Shown here piece after piece: positions 51,449 to 64,000 of a DNA stretch of 64,000 nt (the stretch's first letter is position 1; the number at the start of each line of letters is the position of its first letter). The position numbers and the translations under genes were made by a program. Source of the DNA: Drosophila persimilis (taxonomy: Eukaryota; Arthropoda; Insecta; Diptera; Drosophilidae); assembly GCF_003286085.1 (NCBI RefSeq), contig NW_020825289.1, positions 4,154,001 through 4,218,000 of the forward strand, written 5' to 3'. The notes beneath the pieces are model-generated. The model did not search any database. It was not told the DNA's origin and was given only the letters and a program-made list of their open reading frames with translations.

Positions 51449-52862
51449 TCAGATGTCGACGATGTGGCCGGCCAGCAGCAGGGTCTTGTCATTGCCGATG
51501 GCGTAGAAGAACGGATGATTGATGACCAGGGGCAGGGCGCGTCGAAACAGATCCCCAAAGGCTGTAAAGACGGCAGCTGATTAAAGAGAGGCTTCTTCTT
51601 CGGACACGATACCCAGCCGGATCACAGTCCACTTACAGAACGAGTCGCCGGCGGATCCGCCCTCCTCCTGCAGCTCCAGCAGCGTGCTCTGGGCCATCTC
51701 GCCCAGATGGGGGGCCGAGCTGGCAAGCAGCGAACTGAAGACTTCGCTCAGCTGAGCCTCCGCTGTGAAGAGTCTCGTCAAGCCGGACTGCAAGACAAAC
51801 ATGGAAGGGGGGATGTGGCTTACAGACTCTACTAGCTCAGACGGAAACGCCCTATTTCCTCACCTCTTTCAGAACCTTGGCGAGTTGTGCGTGCACCAAC
51901 ACCTGGAACTTGGGCAGTGTGAGGGCTATCTTGCGCTCTTGCATCTGTCCTCTGAGATACTGCAGATCGTACTTCCCCAGCTGCTGCTCCAGCTCCGACA
52001 GGCCATCGGCCCGCCTCGGGAAGATGAGGAGCAGCCGCAGATCGGCTGTGGCAAAGGGCAGCTCGATCAGCTCCGCGTCCAGAGCGGCTACCTCCGCATA
52101 CCTGAAGCGATGCTGCCCAAACATGGCCTCCACCAGCTTGGGCCGCTGTCCCTCGCTGAAGAAATTGATGCGCTGCGTTTCGTCCGGGTCGAAGCTCTGG
52201 GCCCAGGGTGCCCGGAACGTCACCGCCGACACGTGCAGGAAGGGCGTGTCGTGTTCGGAGATGGTCTCGAGCTGCGAAGCGCTAACCAACTCTCCCACGC
52301 TGTAGTTGCTGCGGCTAAGGAAGTCGTAGTTGATGACCTGGGCGGCGCTAGCGGGGGTCTCCCAGTCGAGGCGATGGCTGCCGACTCCCATTTGGGCCGC
52401 GAGCGCCTGGAACTCGTCGCGATAGTTGAAGGTGAAGCGCTGCAGGGTATAGAAGTCGCTGAGGAGACGCAGCCGACAGCCCACGGCAGAGGATTGCTTC
52501 AGTTCTGCGAGCAGTTCCCGGAGTCCACTGAGGGCCTGTCGCGGGCTTCCCGCATGCTGCAGATCGAGAACATCGCGTAGTTCCCTGGCGGCAGCGGAGT
52601 CGGGATCGGTGCCAGCATACAGCAGCCCGAGAGCCGCCTGCACGAGGACGGGGGAGACGGCCACGTTGACATTCGGCTGACTCCTTCCCAGCCTGGAGGA
52701 GAGTCGCAGCCCGAAGCGATAGTTGGAGGCACTGGCTGCGGCTGCTCCCGGACTGCCCGAGGCCTCGCCACCGACTGCCAGCTGCTGGATAGCCAACAGC
52801 GTCAGTATCACAGCCAGAGTTAGGCCGGAGAGTGGGTGTCGTCTCCAGTGAGTATTGATCAT
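51449..52862 (-). CDS. Spn43Ad: Secreted divergent serpin, Spn43Ad-like
   Basis: Exons 52862-51864, 51787-51637 and 51561-51449 give 420 aa. The N terminus MINTHWRRHPLSG followed by LTLAVILTLLAIQQLAVGG is a signal peptide, with no intron in it, unlike its neighbours. Serpin features include VNVAVSPVLVQAALGLLYAG, SAVTFRAPW, LPKFQV and NHPFFYAIG. The reactive loop region reads EEGGSAGDSFSFGDLFRRALPLVINHPF-like in two pieces; it lacks the Glu/Ala hinge and carries Asp, Phe and Arg in positions that must insert into the sheet. It is very likely non-inhibitory. The last intron is at the same loop position and phase as in the other three serpins. Poly(A) signal at 51326-51331 (minus). Name by position in the cluster. 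Confidence 0.8.
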
Positions 52863-54156
52863 GCTTCCAGTTGGGGGCGGGCTGGGGCTATTCCAAGCTT
52901 TGGCTTTCGTAGTTAGTGGTCCAGTGGCTTAGACGCAACTAAGCGTCGCGACGTCAGACGACGCACGAGCTCTCATTCATGGAAATTCAAAACACTTCGA
53001 GACATTGAGTCGGTCCACAAAAAATTGATTGTGAAGCGAAAAGCTCGGCATTGAAATTCTTTAGCGATACCGAGGGGTATACCGAGTCGTCATGGCGGAG
53101 CGCCGGAGAACAAACAACAAATCGAACCCCACAATCAAATTGAGAGGGAGAGATAGAGAGAGAAATACGCTTTTAGAGAGAGGGAGTGATTCTATCCAGT
53201 TTTCTTATCGCGCACGAAACGATTTCAAGATCAGGCTTTGACTCTCCCTCTCTGTCATTGTCTCAGTGGGCTTCTCTACACTCAGAAAAAAAGTCTACAA
53301 GCATTGAGCCACGAACATTAGGCACAGATGGGTATGAACTTGGACATATTTGGGGATGGTGGACCCAGAGAAAAAGAGCATATACTAAATATAAATATAT
53401 TTAATATTTAATTTTGGGTGTGTTTCTTTTTACTACCACTTTACGTTCGTATATTCGAGTCTTATTCCAGGGCTAACAATTAGTGCGTGCTTTTCTAGCG
53501 CCTTTTTTCTTCAAGTGCAGGCAACCTTGGCTGGAGGCTATTAATTATGGCCAGCTTTCAGCGGGTATTCCAATTACTCATCTGGCTTGCCTCGGCTGCC
53601 ACTCGGGCTTTCCCCTCTCTCTATCGCTCGATTCAGATACACTCGTAGTGCGCATGAGGAAGTTCTTCTCGATTTGAAAAATGATTGAGAAATTCGCTAT
53701 TTATTTATAGCCACTCTAGTGAGGCAATGGGCTGTTTCTGTGGCTGTGTCTGTGTCTGTGTCTGTGCCTGTGGCAGCGCCGGGCCAGGCGTATGGCTGAG
53801 ATCGTGGCTGGCTCCCCAAACGGGTTTGCCAACTTACAGAAGCAGGCGAACAGCAATCGCTGGAAATTCAGAATCAAAATCAGCGACAGAACGAGAATTC
53901 ACGTGTATGGCTGGGAAAAGGCACCCACCGCCTTGGAATCGGAATCCCAGTCTCATCTGAAGGTGCAGGTGCAAGGGCAGTAGGGGAGGATAGAAAGGTT
54001 ATCGGTTATAGAGCGAAAGGTTATTCGCAGCGAAGTAGTCCAGGAATATGAGTATTATTCACTTTATTATATGTTTCACAAATGCATCGTTCTCTAGCCT
54101 ATAGTGTGTCGCAGGATTGAGTGAGGGGAGTCGCGTAGAGTGCGAGGGGGGCCATC
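52863..54156. other. Spacer between the Spn43Ad-like gene and necrotic
   Basis: No gene is supported. It holds the upstream region of the Spn43Ad-like gene (no TATA seen) and the 3' flank of necrotic, whose minus-strand AATAAA is at 54063-54068. Confidence 0.5.
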
Positions 54157-55769
54157 TTAGGCCATCGCCGTGGGCTGCAGCACGTGGCCGATGAAGAGCA
54201 CCGAGTCGGGAGTGCGGAGGGCAAAGACGAACGGATGATCGGCATTGAACTCCCGCGACTTGACGGGCAGAGAGAGTGGCACGAACTTGGCATCTGGAGA
54301 GGGCGAGGGGAGAGAGGAAGTCAAATTAGTCCTGGAATGGGAAATCCTATCGAGAGAGAGGGAGAGGAGTACTCACATGAAGCTGCCGCTGCCTCGGATC
54401 CTGCCTCGTTCACGTTGAGGAAGGCCTTCTGCAGGATTTTGGACACCCGCACGGGGCGGTCCAGCATTTTTGTGACCTGAGAGCTGCGTGTGAACATCTC
54501 GCGGACGCCGAGCTGCTGCAGGGGCTCCGTCATGTCCTGTTCGAACTGGATGCGGAACTTGGGGATCCTAATGGTCACCGTCTCCTGGCGCAGGCGCGCC
54601 GCAATCCTGTTGAGATCGTTCTGGGGACGGGCCAGTTGCTGCTCGAGCTGGGCCAGGCCATCCACTTGGTAGGGGAGGAGGATCAGCATGCTGACCTCAC
54701 TGTCGGCGTAGGGCATCTCCAGGGCAGTGGCGCCAAGGTCCGGGAGATCCGCATAGCCGAACACGTCGTCATTGAACATCATGGCCACGTTGCTGGGGGC
54801 GCCGCTTCCACGCCGGAACTTGCCGGAAATCGTATCCGTGGCGGAGAACTCGGTGGCCCAGCGGGCCTTGAAGTAAATGGCGTTCACCAGCATCGCCTCC
54901 GTCTGGCCATCGATGTCGCTGGGGGTGACTAGTTCCCGAATCTTGTTTCGAGTCTTGTCCGACACCCAGGCGTTTATCCAGCCAGCCGTCTCCCTGGAGC
55001 GGCCCATATCGACGGGCTCAATGCCCGAGGAATAGTAGTATTCGGCGTACTCCGGGTAGTCATGATTGATACCCCCCATATTCTTGTTGTAGAACATCCG
55101 GCTGGCCATGGTCAGCTCCGCGCTCTGCAGCTGCCGCCGCTGCTTGATCAGCTGTCGGAAGTCCTGCCCCACGGCCTGCGGATCGGGGCCGAATTCTCCT
55201 GCCTGCTGCAGCTCCTGGGCGGTCCGGCCCTCGGAGGCCCCATAGATCATGCCGAGCAGCGCGTGCACCGATACTGGCGAGAAGACCAAATTCTGTCTCT
55301 GCGATCTGCTGGCGATCGGCTGGAAGAGCTTCGAGCTGAAGCGATCCTTGAAGCTTTGCTTGGCCGGAGGTCGCGTGGGACTGTTGGAGACCGTGGGCAG
55401 CGGCACCTCATTGGCACCCAGCACATTGGCCGGCTGTCTCTGGGGCGGTATCTGGCTGTTGGGATTTTGGGGCTGTCTCTCCTGGCTGTTTCCCGGCGGC
55501 TGGACCTCCTCCAGTGGCCGTTGGTTGTCTGGCGGGCCCTGGGTCTGCGGCAGGACTTGCCCCTGAGCTCTGGCCGTTGACGGAGACGCGACTGCTCCTC
55601 CAAATCGCGATGCGAGGTTGACGGCGTATGTCCCCCGGTAATAGGATTGAGCAGCCACGAGGTAGGGGCCCATCAACAGGAGCAGGATTACTGAAATCGG
55701 AACAGAGATTGGAGTACAGATCGCGCCGCAAGAAATGCTCTTCCTCTGCTTACTGCATTTGCTTGCCAT
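54157..55769 (-). CDS. nec: Necrotic (Spn43Ac), secreted serpin with Pro/Gln-rich N-terminal extension
   Basis: Exons 55769-55754, 55690-54377 and 54293-54157 give 488 aa. The first 16 bases splice to exon 2 to make the signal peptide MASKCIILLLLMGPYLVAA. The 63-base intron is itself open in frame, so an unspliced frame wrongly runs upstream to 56060. Residues about 21-117 are a Pro/Gln/Asn-rich extension, a hallmark of necrotic, which is removed on immune challenge. The serpin core starts near 118 (FKDRFSSKLF). The loop has Gly P15, Ser P14, EAAAAS hinge, and Leu-Ser at P1-P1' (KFVPL/SLPV), as in an active inhibitor. Known role: haemolymph inhibitor of the Persephone protease that restrains Toll signalling; loss causes melanotic necrosis. 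Compared with the Aa- and Ab-like serpins it lacks the intron before the SRDGDF-type segment. Lies antisense in the presumed pk intron. Confidence 0.92.
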
Positions 55770-58700
55770 TTTTGCTGTTATCTCAGCCGCTTGACCCGTT
55801 GTTACGTTACTGCTTACGTCCCTCCGCTTTTCCACTATATTTAAATAAATATAAATAAATTCCTTGTCGTCGTCCGGCCTGCTGGGGTGTAGTGCTGAGA
55901 CGATCAGCACGATTGCAGCTTTAATACAAAACTGATCATTCGCCCGTCCCAGGGGCGAGCTCGGACTAAGAGATGATCGCAGATCGCAGATGGCAGAGAG
56001 AAGCGCGAGACAGAGAGAGAGAGAACCGGTCCAGAACACGACTGAGGCTATAGCATACACTCGTACATATGCTATATGCTGGGATAGGATCGGAGAGCAG
56101 CAGCAGCAGAGCGATCCGGCAAACCAGTTGAGCGGAGCACAGCGGAGTCGATCGAAGCTGAGCTTTGTGCTGCTCTCCTCTCCGTCTGTTTACAGGCCGT
56201 TGAGTAGGGAAAAACCCCAGCACGGCACTGCTGATTCTAATTGCACAAAGCAATACGGGTACAGGCATCTATGCATAATGCCCCCGGACTCGAGAAAACA
56301 CACACACATACGAAGAATGCCTGGTTTTCCCGATCTCTGCCCCCGAATGGGACGTTCTTGGGGCGGGCGCGTGGGTTGCCGCTGCGATTCCCATTCCCAT
56401 TTCCATCCCATTTCCATTGCAGTTGCAGTTGCACTTGGCAGAACTCTGACGTGACTCATCCGAATGGATTCGGTGAAAGAATCTCCAAGTGGAAACCTGA
56501 CGAGAGTTCTGTTTGTTGTATTTATAGAAGCATTATCTTGGTCTGGGGATCGACTCATAACTCTGCCACTTCCTGCTGACATTTTTATGCTACAAAATGC
56601 TACCTAAGCCATTAGATAAATTTTACATTTCGTAGTCCCAGACCATAAATATTAGCGCGAGAACCTAATTAGGTATTCCTCTCCCGGGAGAATCCAGCAG
56701 ATAAAACGAAAGACCTCACACGGGGTCTCTTTCTCTCTCTGCATCCCAGCCTGTTGCAGCTCCGTTTTCATTTCCATTTCCAGTTTCTCTTCTGCCCCAA
56801 ACGCAACCTTCTTAATTATGTAAAACTCGAACACGAAATGCATTTCATATCAGCACTTCGCTTCGTCCCCCCTTCCGCTCTCAATCTGGTTCGCTCTGTG
56901 ACCCAATTGCAGGCGGCCGAATGTGTAAACATAATTTACTCCAATTAGAGTCTCCGCCGCCTTATTAGTGCGCCACGCCCACGGCCCCGCACACTGCCAC
57001 CGCCGCCTGTTGCTTCTGCAACACGGTGAAATTGGGGCACATTCAGAGTACATCGCAGATAGTAGGAATACCCCGGCAGGCATAGGCACAAAATGCAATC
57101 AATAAATGCAGAGGAACCGGAGTTAAAAGCCGAAGCGCGGCAGTTGGGGGCACAGCCGAGAGCTAATTGTGGTGCCCCCAGGTGCGTTCATTCCATTCCA
57201 TTCCATTCAACTCTGTCCCTCTCTCGCTCTCTATGTGTTTTGACTGATATGAAGTTAAGTGTTTTGCCAGTGCAAACAAGAGCATGCCTCCAATAAACAG
57301 AGGGCGAGCGATTTCGGTTTGATTTGGTCTAGGGAACGGAGTGATTCTGTTGGAGGGCAGCTGGCATTCAGAAACAGTTCCTCAGATAGCTTTTGGTACC
57401 ACTTTCAGCTGTCACTTGAAATAAGAATTGCTTCAATCAGATGCTATCTTTCCCAAGTGCCGATAAAGGAAAATATTCCACAGATGAATCAGTCATTCAC
57501 ATACGTGTATTAGAAGATGCTATTTCTCTGGGTGTACAATTCAGAGAATATTTATTTTTTATTAGATGATAACCTTTAAAATTCTAATAATTTAAATCTC
57601 CCTCTTCTTGACTTCCAATGAAAAAGAATTAATTTTTTAAACACAATTCGGGCTGATAAATCGAAAGAAAGACAAACTAAGTCAAAGATCAATCCGAGAT
57701 TCATATGAATTGCAGGGAAGTAGAGCATAAATCTAATACAATTGTTCATACGAAGCTTGAAGGAAGAAAAGTACAGTCTGCCTTTTCTCTGCATTCCACT
57801 ATTCATTGCAATTTCCTTCAATTATTCACTCAATTACGCTCGGATACATGCCCCCCTCTCCAACACAGGCCACAGTCGGGGCGGTGCAGACCGCATGAAA
57901 ATATTATAAATTGTCACTGCAATGTTGCCTCAATTAGCGAGTGCAACATGTTGCCGGTGTGGCAGGCGAGGCGGGCGAGGCAAACCACAAAAGCAATTTG
58001 TTTCTGGAAACCGACTCTAGTTGCCACTCATTAATTTGCGTGCTGAGTGGCGACTCGCTGAAGCATTAAATGGCATAGCAGGAGGAGGAGAAGGAGGAGT
58101 AGGAGTGGGTCTCCGATGAATTGGAGGTGGCAAATGAGGCACACACACTGACTGTCCGTTGGTTGTCCGTTGGCTGTCCGTTGGCGTTGCTTACAACAAA
58201 ATCGCATTAAATTGCACGTTTGCCGCACGATTTGCCCGATTTGCATATAATTATGGTAAATAAATCATAAAGTCGCCATCAAAATATTTACACATGCGAC
58301 TTCCAAATGTGGCGAGAGTCTTGCAGCCGACAAGACAAGTCTGTCTGGCTCTGCGGCCAGCAACATGTTGCTAACGAGCCGAATGAATGTGGGGACTCTT
58401 GCGGAGAACGCACGTTCCTGGAGCCGCTCTGCATCCGGAGCTGGCATCAATTAAAGCGACATAAAGAAAACTTATAATTTTCCTGCAACTTAATCATAGT
58501 CGGCATTCTTTGTCCCCCCTGTTGGCTTTTCGCCCCATGCCCCTGTTCTGTACCACTGTGGAGCCACGTAAATGCGGCCGATCATGCATTTAGCAGCACT
58601 TATAGAAATTGCTGGGGAAGCTCCTCATCCTCTCCCTCCCTCCGCCTCTCTCGGGTCTTCCTCTTTTCGCAAGAACTGGACAGCGAGTGCGGGGGTGGTG

Positions 58701-58888
58701 GAGTATCGAAAGGGAGCAACGGGTAGAGAGGAGAGGAGACTGGGGGTAATCGCTGTTTAAATTTGTACTTCGTGATGCAATCATTCTGAATGTCGGAGAG
58801 CTCTGGAGAGAGTCTCTGGTTCTGGCTCTGGCTCTAGCTCTCGCCTATTAAGCTCTTTTTACGATAGGCGCCATAATGGGTCGAGCCT

Positions 58889-58890
<2 letters not shown>

Positions 58891-58938
<48 letters not shown>
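58891..58938. repeat. (AC)n microsatellite, 48 bases
   Basis: About 24 AC units, the longest dinucleotide repeat in the window. Confidence 0.97.
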
Positions 58939-58940
<2 letters not shown>

Positions 58941-59718
58941 CCATACAGATATATACAAGACACCCACACACAGAGATTGGGAGAGAGAACAGAGCTGAGG
59001 TCAGCAGCCAGTTGTGTTGGGCTCCATTGTTTGCAGCTCCTTTTTTGGGCTTGGCTCTGGGGCTCTGGCTCTGGACCTGCACTCTGCGTGTTCTTTATTG
59101 ATCTAAATTTGTGGTTTGCAAATTTGTTGGTCTCTCAAGTTCTGTGAAGAGAGACAGAGACAGAGCGAGAAAGAGAAAGAGAGAGCCAGTCTGCTGCTTA
59201 TCTTTTGGCATTCCATTGGCATTTGGGCCGAGGAGCAATTGCTGTTATTTCCTTTATAGATTTAACTCCACTCTAATGAGCCGAAATCTTAAGCACTGCC
59301 ATCTCTGCTGGCGGCCCATGTCTGGCACTGGTATTGTAATCAGTTAACGCTTAATTGGGGCCCCAGCCACGCCCCTGAATCTCTGGTGGGGCATGCAATG
59401 GTGGGCCGCCACGGCTGGGAATCAGAAGCGAGATTAGGCGGAAGTACCGCTAAAGCAAACTGCTAATGCCAGTGGCAGCCTTTGTGGCTGGCATTTTGTT
59501 TTATTTCTTGTAACCAACTTCTCGACTGGCCAATATATCAGAAAGAAGAAAAAATAAAAAAGTGGATGAAAAACAACAAGGGAACAAGCCCGCATGTAGC
59601 AAGTACAAGAAAACGAGCGGAACACCCTTTCATTAGAGTAAAAACCAAGGCGAAAAACAACAACTGCAGAATAATGATGAATTGCGGCATTATCGCACGG
59701 TAATACCCCCATGGAGGA

Positions 59719-59757
<39 letters not shown>
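59719..59757. repeat. (GAC)n trinucleotide repeat
   Basis: About 13 GAC units. Confidence 0.95.
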
Positions 59758-59758
<1 letters not shown>

Positions 59759-62700
59759 CCCAGAACTACATAGGAAACTGGAGCACTCAGGCACGAAACG
59801 AACAGGGCCAGGCCACGTCAGGGTGGAGACCAGGGCAGAGGAGACCAGGCCGGGCCAACAGAACAGACCCAAGACCATGCCAGATCCAAGAGCCCGAGAG
59901 CCCGAGAGCCAAGAGCCAAGACAAATATGTAATTGGCCGGCAGACACGAAGGTGCGCGAGTATCACGTACCACACAGCCAGGCTCAAATGCATCGACATG
60001 ATGATTTATTTGCATTGCAAAAGACAAGAACATGGCACTGTGAGAAATCGGGGGAGGAGGGAACAGAGAGACACTGCTCACAGAAAGAAAGTTTTTTCAT
60101 TTCCCATCAAGCTTCGAGGCAACAGACTCGTATAGCTACATAATTCTTGGCGAAGGTCAAGTGTTAGAGGAAAACCCAGTTCGTCTGCCAATTAAAATCA
60201 CTAGCAAGTGCGAATGCAAATCCTTTTCTTTGCCCAAGCGTTTCTTTCAGTGCGCTTTGAAGAGAGGAAAATCCAACACGTAGTCGTGGCCAATTTCCCG
60301 AACAACTTAATTGAATTGTGCTCTGGGCTCTGGGCTGAGTGCAACGCCTCGTATACGCAATGTTTGCTCCTCTTCAGCTACGCGGCTATCGGCGGCAGTC
60401 GCTCATTTGCATTTTCCAGTAAGCACGCACGCAGAGACCCCTCCCGTAGATCGACCTTAGATGCATAATACGGTTTATTTCTGGTGTGTACTCGGTTGGC
60501 CCCAAACTCTGACACACCCACACCCAAACCGGAGCAGAGCCGAGCCGCCTTCAACTTTAACATTTTGCCACGGATCGCGGACTTTGGCACTTTTTGTGGG
60601 TTGCAATTAAACGTTTGTTTGCCACAAGAGCGAGAGACTGAGACTGTCTGCAACGCCCAAAAGTCTCTCGCGGATCCACCCATGACGATTGCCTTTGACA
60701 TTTGGGCAGCTGGAATACTGAAAACAGGGAACAGGGAAACGAGAAAAACGGGGAAAACTAAAACCAATTTAAAAGCGTCAGGGATTTGAGGCAGCTTGTT
60801 GTTTCTGTTTCTGTTTTCTGCCATAACTAAGCCGAGGCCCGATCGCTCTCTCAGATCGCTCCACAGAGCCTCAGAGCCACTGAGCCACTGAGCCGCACCT
60901 TTGTCGGCCTGTCAAACTGGAAAACTGGCCAAGAGCCAAGAGCCAAGAGCAGCAGCCGGCCAACAGTTTTGACAATTTACCACCAGCTCGAGCTTGGATT
61001 TTGGATCTGGACTCTAAACTCGATGTCCGATTCCGACTTGGATTCGGACTCGGACTCGGACTCGGACGTCTGTCTGACCATTTGTATAATTGGCATCTCT
61101 AATTTTTTGCTCTTGCCGGGTATCTTGGCGGGGATCCCGATCTCCCCACTGCACTCACTGCCTGGATGGCTGGATGGCTACCAGTCGGAGCCGCATGCCC
61201 GCTGCCCGGTGACTTATTATGGAGTTGGTAGCTGGAAAATTCACGATCAGCGAGCGGTTCTGGCCGCGGCCGGTTGAGCGTGAGTAATCGGAAAGCTAAG
61301 CGCGTTGCATAAATATAAAAAAGGAGAAAAAATGGGAAAAATTGTGTACAATAATGAAACTGGTTTCTGGTTTTGGGGCGGCAGCTCTAAGAATTACAAG
61401 CTCGCACTCTTAGAGGGAGAGAGAGATAGAGAGAGGCCGAATGTGGGATAGAGGGAGATGTAGCAACATGAGCCAGTGTTGCCATAATGCTTGTCATAAA
61501 TTCTCCAAATTACCCAACACGCCGCGCGGTCTCTCCGGCAGCCGCAGCTAATGTCGAGAGGCTCTCCGGGTCTCGGGTCTCGGGCTGTGCCTGATTGCAA
61601 ATTGTGTGACAGCGGACTGCGCTCCGCTCCAATCCGCTCGGCGTAAATTGAATTTATGAAGCTCTCTCTCTGACTCTCTGCTACTTACTCGAAGGATTAA
61701 TTGTCCCATGAAGACAGACTGCAGCCTCCAAGTCAGTCCATCTGTCAATCAATGTCTCTCTCTGCCCCATCCCTTCTCGGACCGATAATTGATATTGATT
61801 TCAAAACATGATCTTCAATCGATGGCAATTGATGTACGGTTCCATTCTCAGTCCATTGAACTTGTCTCGATTCAGAGATCGTACATTTGACATCAGATTC
61901 CCATTCCCCTTCACGAGAAAGCCAATCACAATTTTTAACTTGCTAGAATTTTATTAGAATTTTATGTCTCGCTTAAGCGCTGCCAAAGGATCATTAAAGT
62001 CCGACAAAAGACTTCTTATGTGCCCTAATATAGAGTCATAAAGTATTAAAAGCTTCCAACTGCTAGCATAAGGCAAAATAAAGATTACAGTCATCTCAGA
62101 TTGAATAAACAAAATGTTGAAATATCTGGCAGTAAGGAATAAACAGGAAATAAATTCGATACTACAGTAATTCTTTGAACATATGAGTTCTTCGGGTATC
62201 TCTTAAATTGAACAGAAGAAAACATGTTTTTTTAATTATAAATGAATGATATATTCCCTGAATAACTCTCACTCTAAGGATTGAAGGGGGAGTAAAGTTA
62301 TTTCCAACTTCTTGGCTTCCAGCACCTGAAACCAGACAGATATTAGCCAAACATTAGCTGGAGTTCTGGCCGCGCGAAGACCAACTTTGACTTGGCTAAT
62401 TGCAAATGTCAAAGTTTCTCTCCCACTGATCTATGGACGGGTGGTATTACCTCTTTTACCTCTGACTGTACATTTGTTCATATGTATAGTATGTGTGAGT
62501 GTGCGTTAACTGTGATTCATTTGCCGTATAGCGCGACGAACTTGTTGAAAATGGTTTCTAAAGTTTCTAACTTTATGGCCAACATTTTGTAAACTTTATT
62601 CCGCTTTGTCCACTCGGAAGGCACTTGAAGTTGTCGTTGTTGCTGTCGTTGTTGCTGCTGCTGCTGCTGTCGCTGGTAGGTAGCTCAAGTTCCTCACTTT

Positions 62701-64000
62701 GAGTTGAGTTTGAGTTGTCAAGGCCCACGCGCGCCTTCAAAAGCGGCTCGGACTGAAGCTGAGGCTGCGGCTGAGGCTGAAGGCCTACCCTACGAAACGA
62801 TTTTAACATTCTGTTACCGTTTCTTGGCCTTTCTACCAACAACACTCGATTATGGTTACATATGTACTCGTATGCTGCCGCGTATCCATCCCATATACAA
62901 TATTCATGCGCATTACGCACATTTGCGTAACAGATTCAAGTGCGCGATAAAGAGAGTCTCAAGTGCCACACGGGAGGCAGGAGGGAGAGGCGTGAGGGAG
63001 AAAACATTAAACATTACCCACAAAAAAACAAGAAACTGTTTAAAAAAAATATATATACCTTCTCCGAGTGGCGGCCCCATAGTTGGGAGCATTACGCAGC
63101 AATACAAGTTTTCAAGTGCTCGCCGAAAAGGAGGGAGGGGGGAAAAAACGGGTGATGAAAAAATCCCAGAGACTGAAATATTTTCTGTTTTCTGTTTCGT
63201 ATTGGATTTGATGTTAGGCCCATGACCGGTAAAGAGTCTGCAGAAGTCTTGCGCCTCGGTCTAGGAACTGGTTTTCTCATCGTTTCTCATTTTTTCCAAT
63301 CTGAAAATTAACTGTGTTTTGATTAATACCCGATTATTCCGAACCGATCTGAGCTGAACACTGCATGTGTCCATAAATTATGTTTCCCCTCGCCGACTGA
63401 TGTTCCGACTGTTCTGGCTGCGGCTCTATCGTAATGTGTTAAATGATGCTAGAAAGTGGCTCCAACGATCAGAACGGATGATGGAAGGTCTGCCCCGGAT
63501 GACAGACGTAAATTGCAGGAGTTTTTGCGTAATTTATGAGCAGTTTTCCCCAACTAATTGGCCTAATTATGGTGCAGTTTACTGCGAGGACAATATAAAT
63601 TGCAGCCCAGCATTGGTCCGTCTCTGTCTCCCCTAGAGAGACGATGGCGATTCACACTTCCGCGACTGGCCCAGAGTTTGTTTTAGCCGTGGCAGTTGTG
63701 GCATCAGTTGTTGCTCTTGTGGCAGTTGCAAACGGCAAACAACAAAGGCAGGCAGGCAGGCGGCATCGACAGTCAACGGTCGACAGCTTGAGAGAGTCAA
63801 GAGTCGCCAGTGCCATCGCCATCGCCTCGCCATCGCCGTGTTGCTCTGTGTGTCTCTAAACTTGAGAATCGAGTGCAGGGAATGGCACCCAGAGCCAGAC
63901 TTCAAACTGCAGCATGTGGCTGGGGCAGGGGCACGGGCAGAGGCAGAGGCAGCTTCGGCCTGCAGTGTGTCTGCTGCCAACATCGTGACTAATTACATGC

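Larger units (their letters stand above)
55770..64000 (+). other. Presumed continuation of the first pk intron; no gene supported
   Basis: Over 8 kb with only short, two-strand open frames and no family motif. Contains an AT-rich TATA-like area upstream of necrotic (55835-55860), microsatellites at 58891 and 59719, and many GAGAGA or CTCTCT tracts. No Sple- or Pk-type exon was found, so those must lie further right. Confidence 0.5.

Noticed and set aside
51765..52580. 271-aa + strand open frame
   Set aside because: Antisense shadow of the Spn43Ad-like exon 1.
55062..55580. 172-aa + strand open frame
   Set aside because: Antisense shadow of the nec exon 2.
55770..56060. N-terminal extension of nec to an ATG at 56060
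   Set aside because: The extra 97 residues have no serpin or signal character and the frame is continuous only because the short first intron has no stop; splicing gives a clean signal peptide from 55769.
58891..58938. CRISPR-like or structured array
   Set aside because: It is a plain AC microsatellite in animal DNA.

Overview
The window is Drosophila genomic DNA: short introns with GT..AG ends, TATA/Inr core promoters, AC/GT microsatellites, and the gene neighbourhood of polytene region 43A of D. melanogaster (espinas, prickle and the 43A serpin cluster). A complex repeat at 27.1-28.2 kb looks like one I associate with obscura-group flies, so D. pseudoobscura or a relative is my guess. The species call is inference. 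No database search was possible; homology calls rest on recognised motifs and remembered family features.

Layout. (1) 2.7-23.3 kb, + strand: a PET plus triple-LIM planar-polarity gene in six coding exons, best read as espinas (esn), the tandem paralogue of prickle. Its large 5' exon looks related to the spiny-legs (Sple) N terminus of prickle. Its reading frame ends in a CaaX-like C-T-I-S, then TGA-C, then an in-frame, coding-looking 63-codon extension. (2) 24.1-25.8 kb, - strand: an intact four-exon cytochrome P450 of CYP9 type (505 aa) with its own TATA/Inr promoter. It is followed by decayed P450 fragments that flank a composite inverted-repeat element. (3) 28.7-42.0 kb: about 13 kb with microsatellites and no gene I can support. 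(4) 42.0-44.0 kb, + strand: an unrecognised two-exon gene for a tail-anchored, low-complexity protein with a TQT motif. (5) 45.0-55.8 kb: four secreted serpins, one on + (Spn43Aa-like) and three on - (Spn43Ab-like, Spn43Ad-like and necrotic), plus a small Kazal-like secreted protein gene facing Spn43Aa tail to tail. (6) 49.1 kb, + strand: a lone 13-codon exon with a strong ATG context and a clean splice donor. It is probably the first coding exon of the Pk isoform of prickle, with the rest of pk beyond the right edge. If so, Spn43Ab, Spn43Ad and nec lie antisense inside the first pk intron, and the last 8 kb of the window is also that intron.

How the genes work together. esn and pk belong to the Frizzled/planar cell polarity module. 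The serpin and Kazal-like genes form a secreted protease-control cluster; necrotic is the known brake on the Persephone/Toll protease cascade. All four serpins share a phase-1 intron at the same place in the reactive loop, so they are tandem duplicates. Two of them have loops that no longer look inhibitory.
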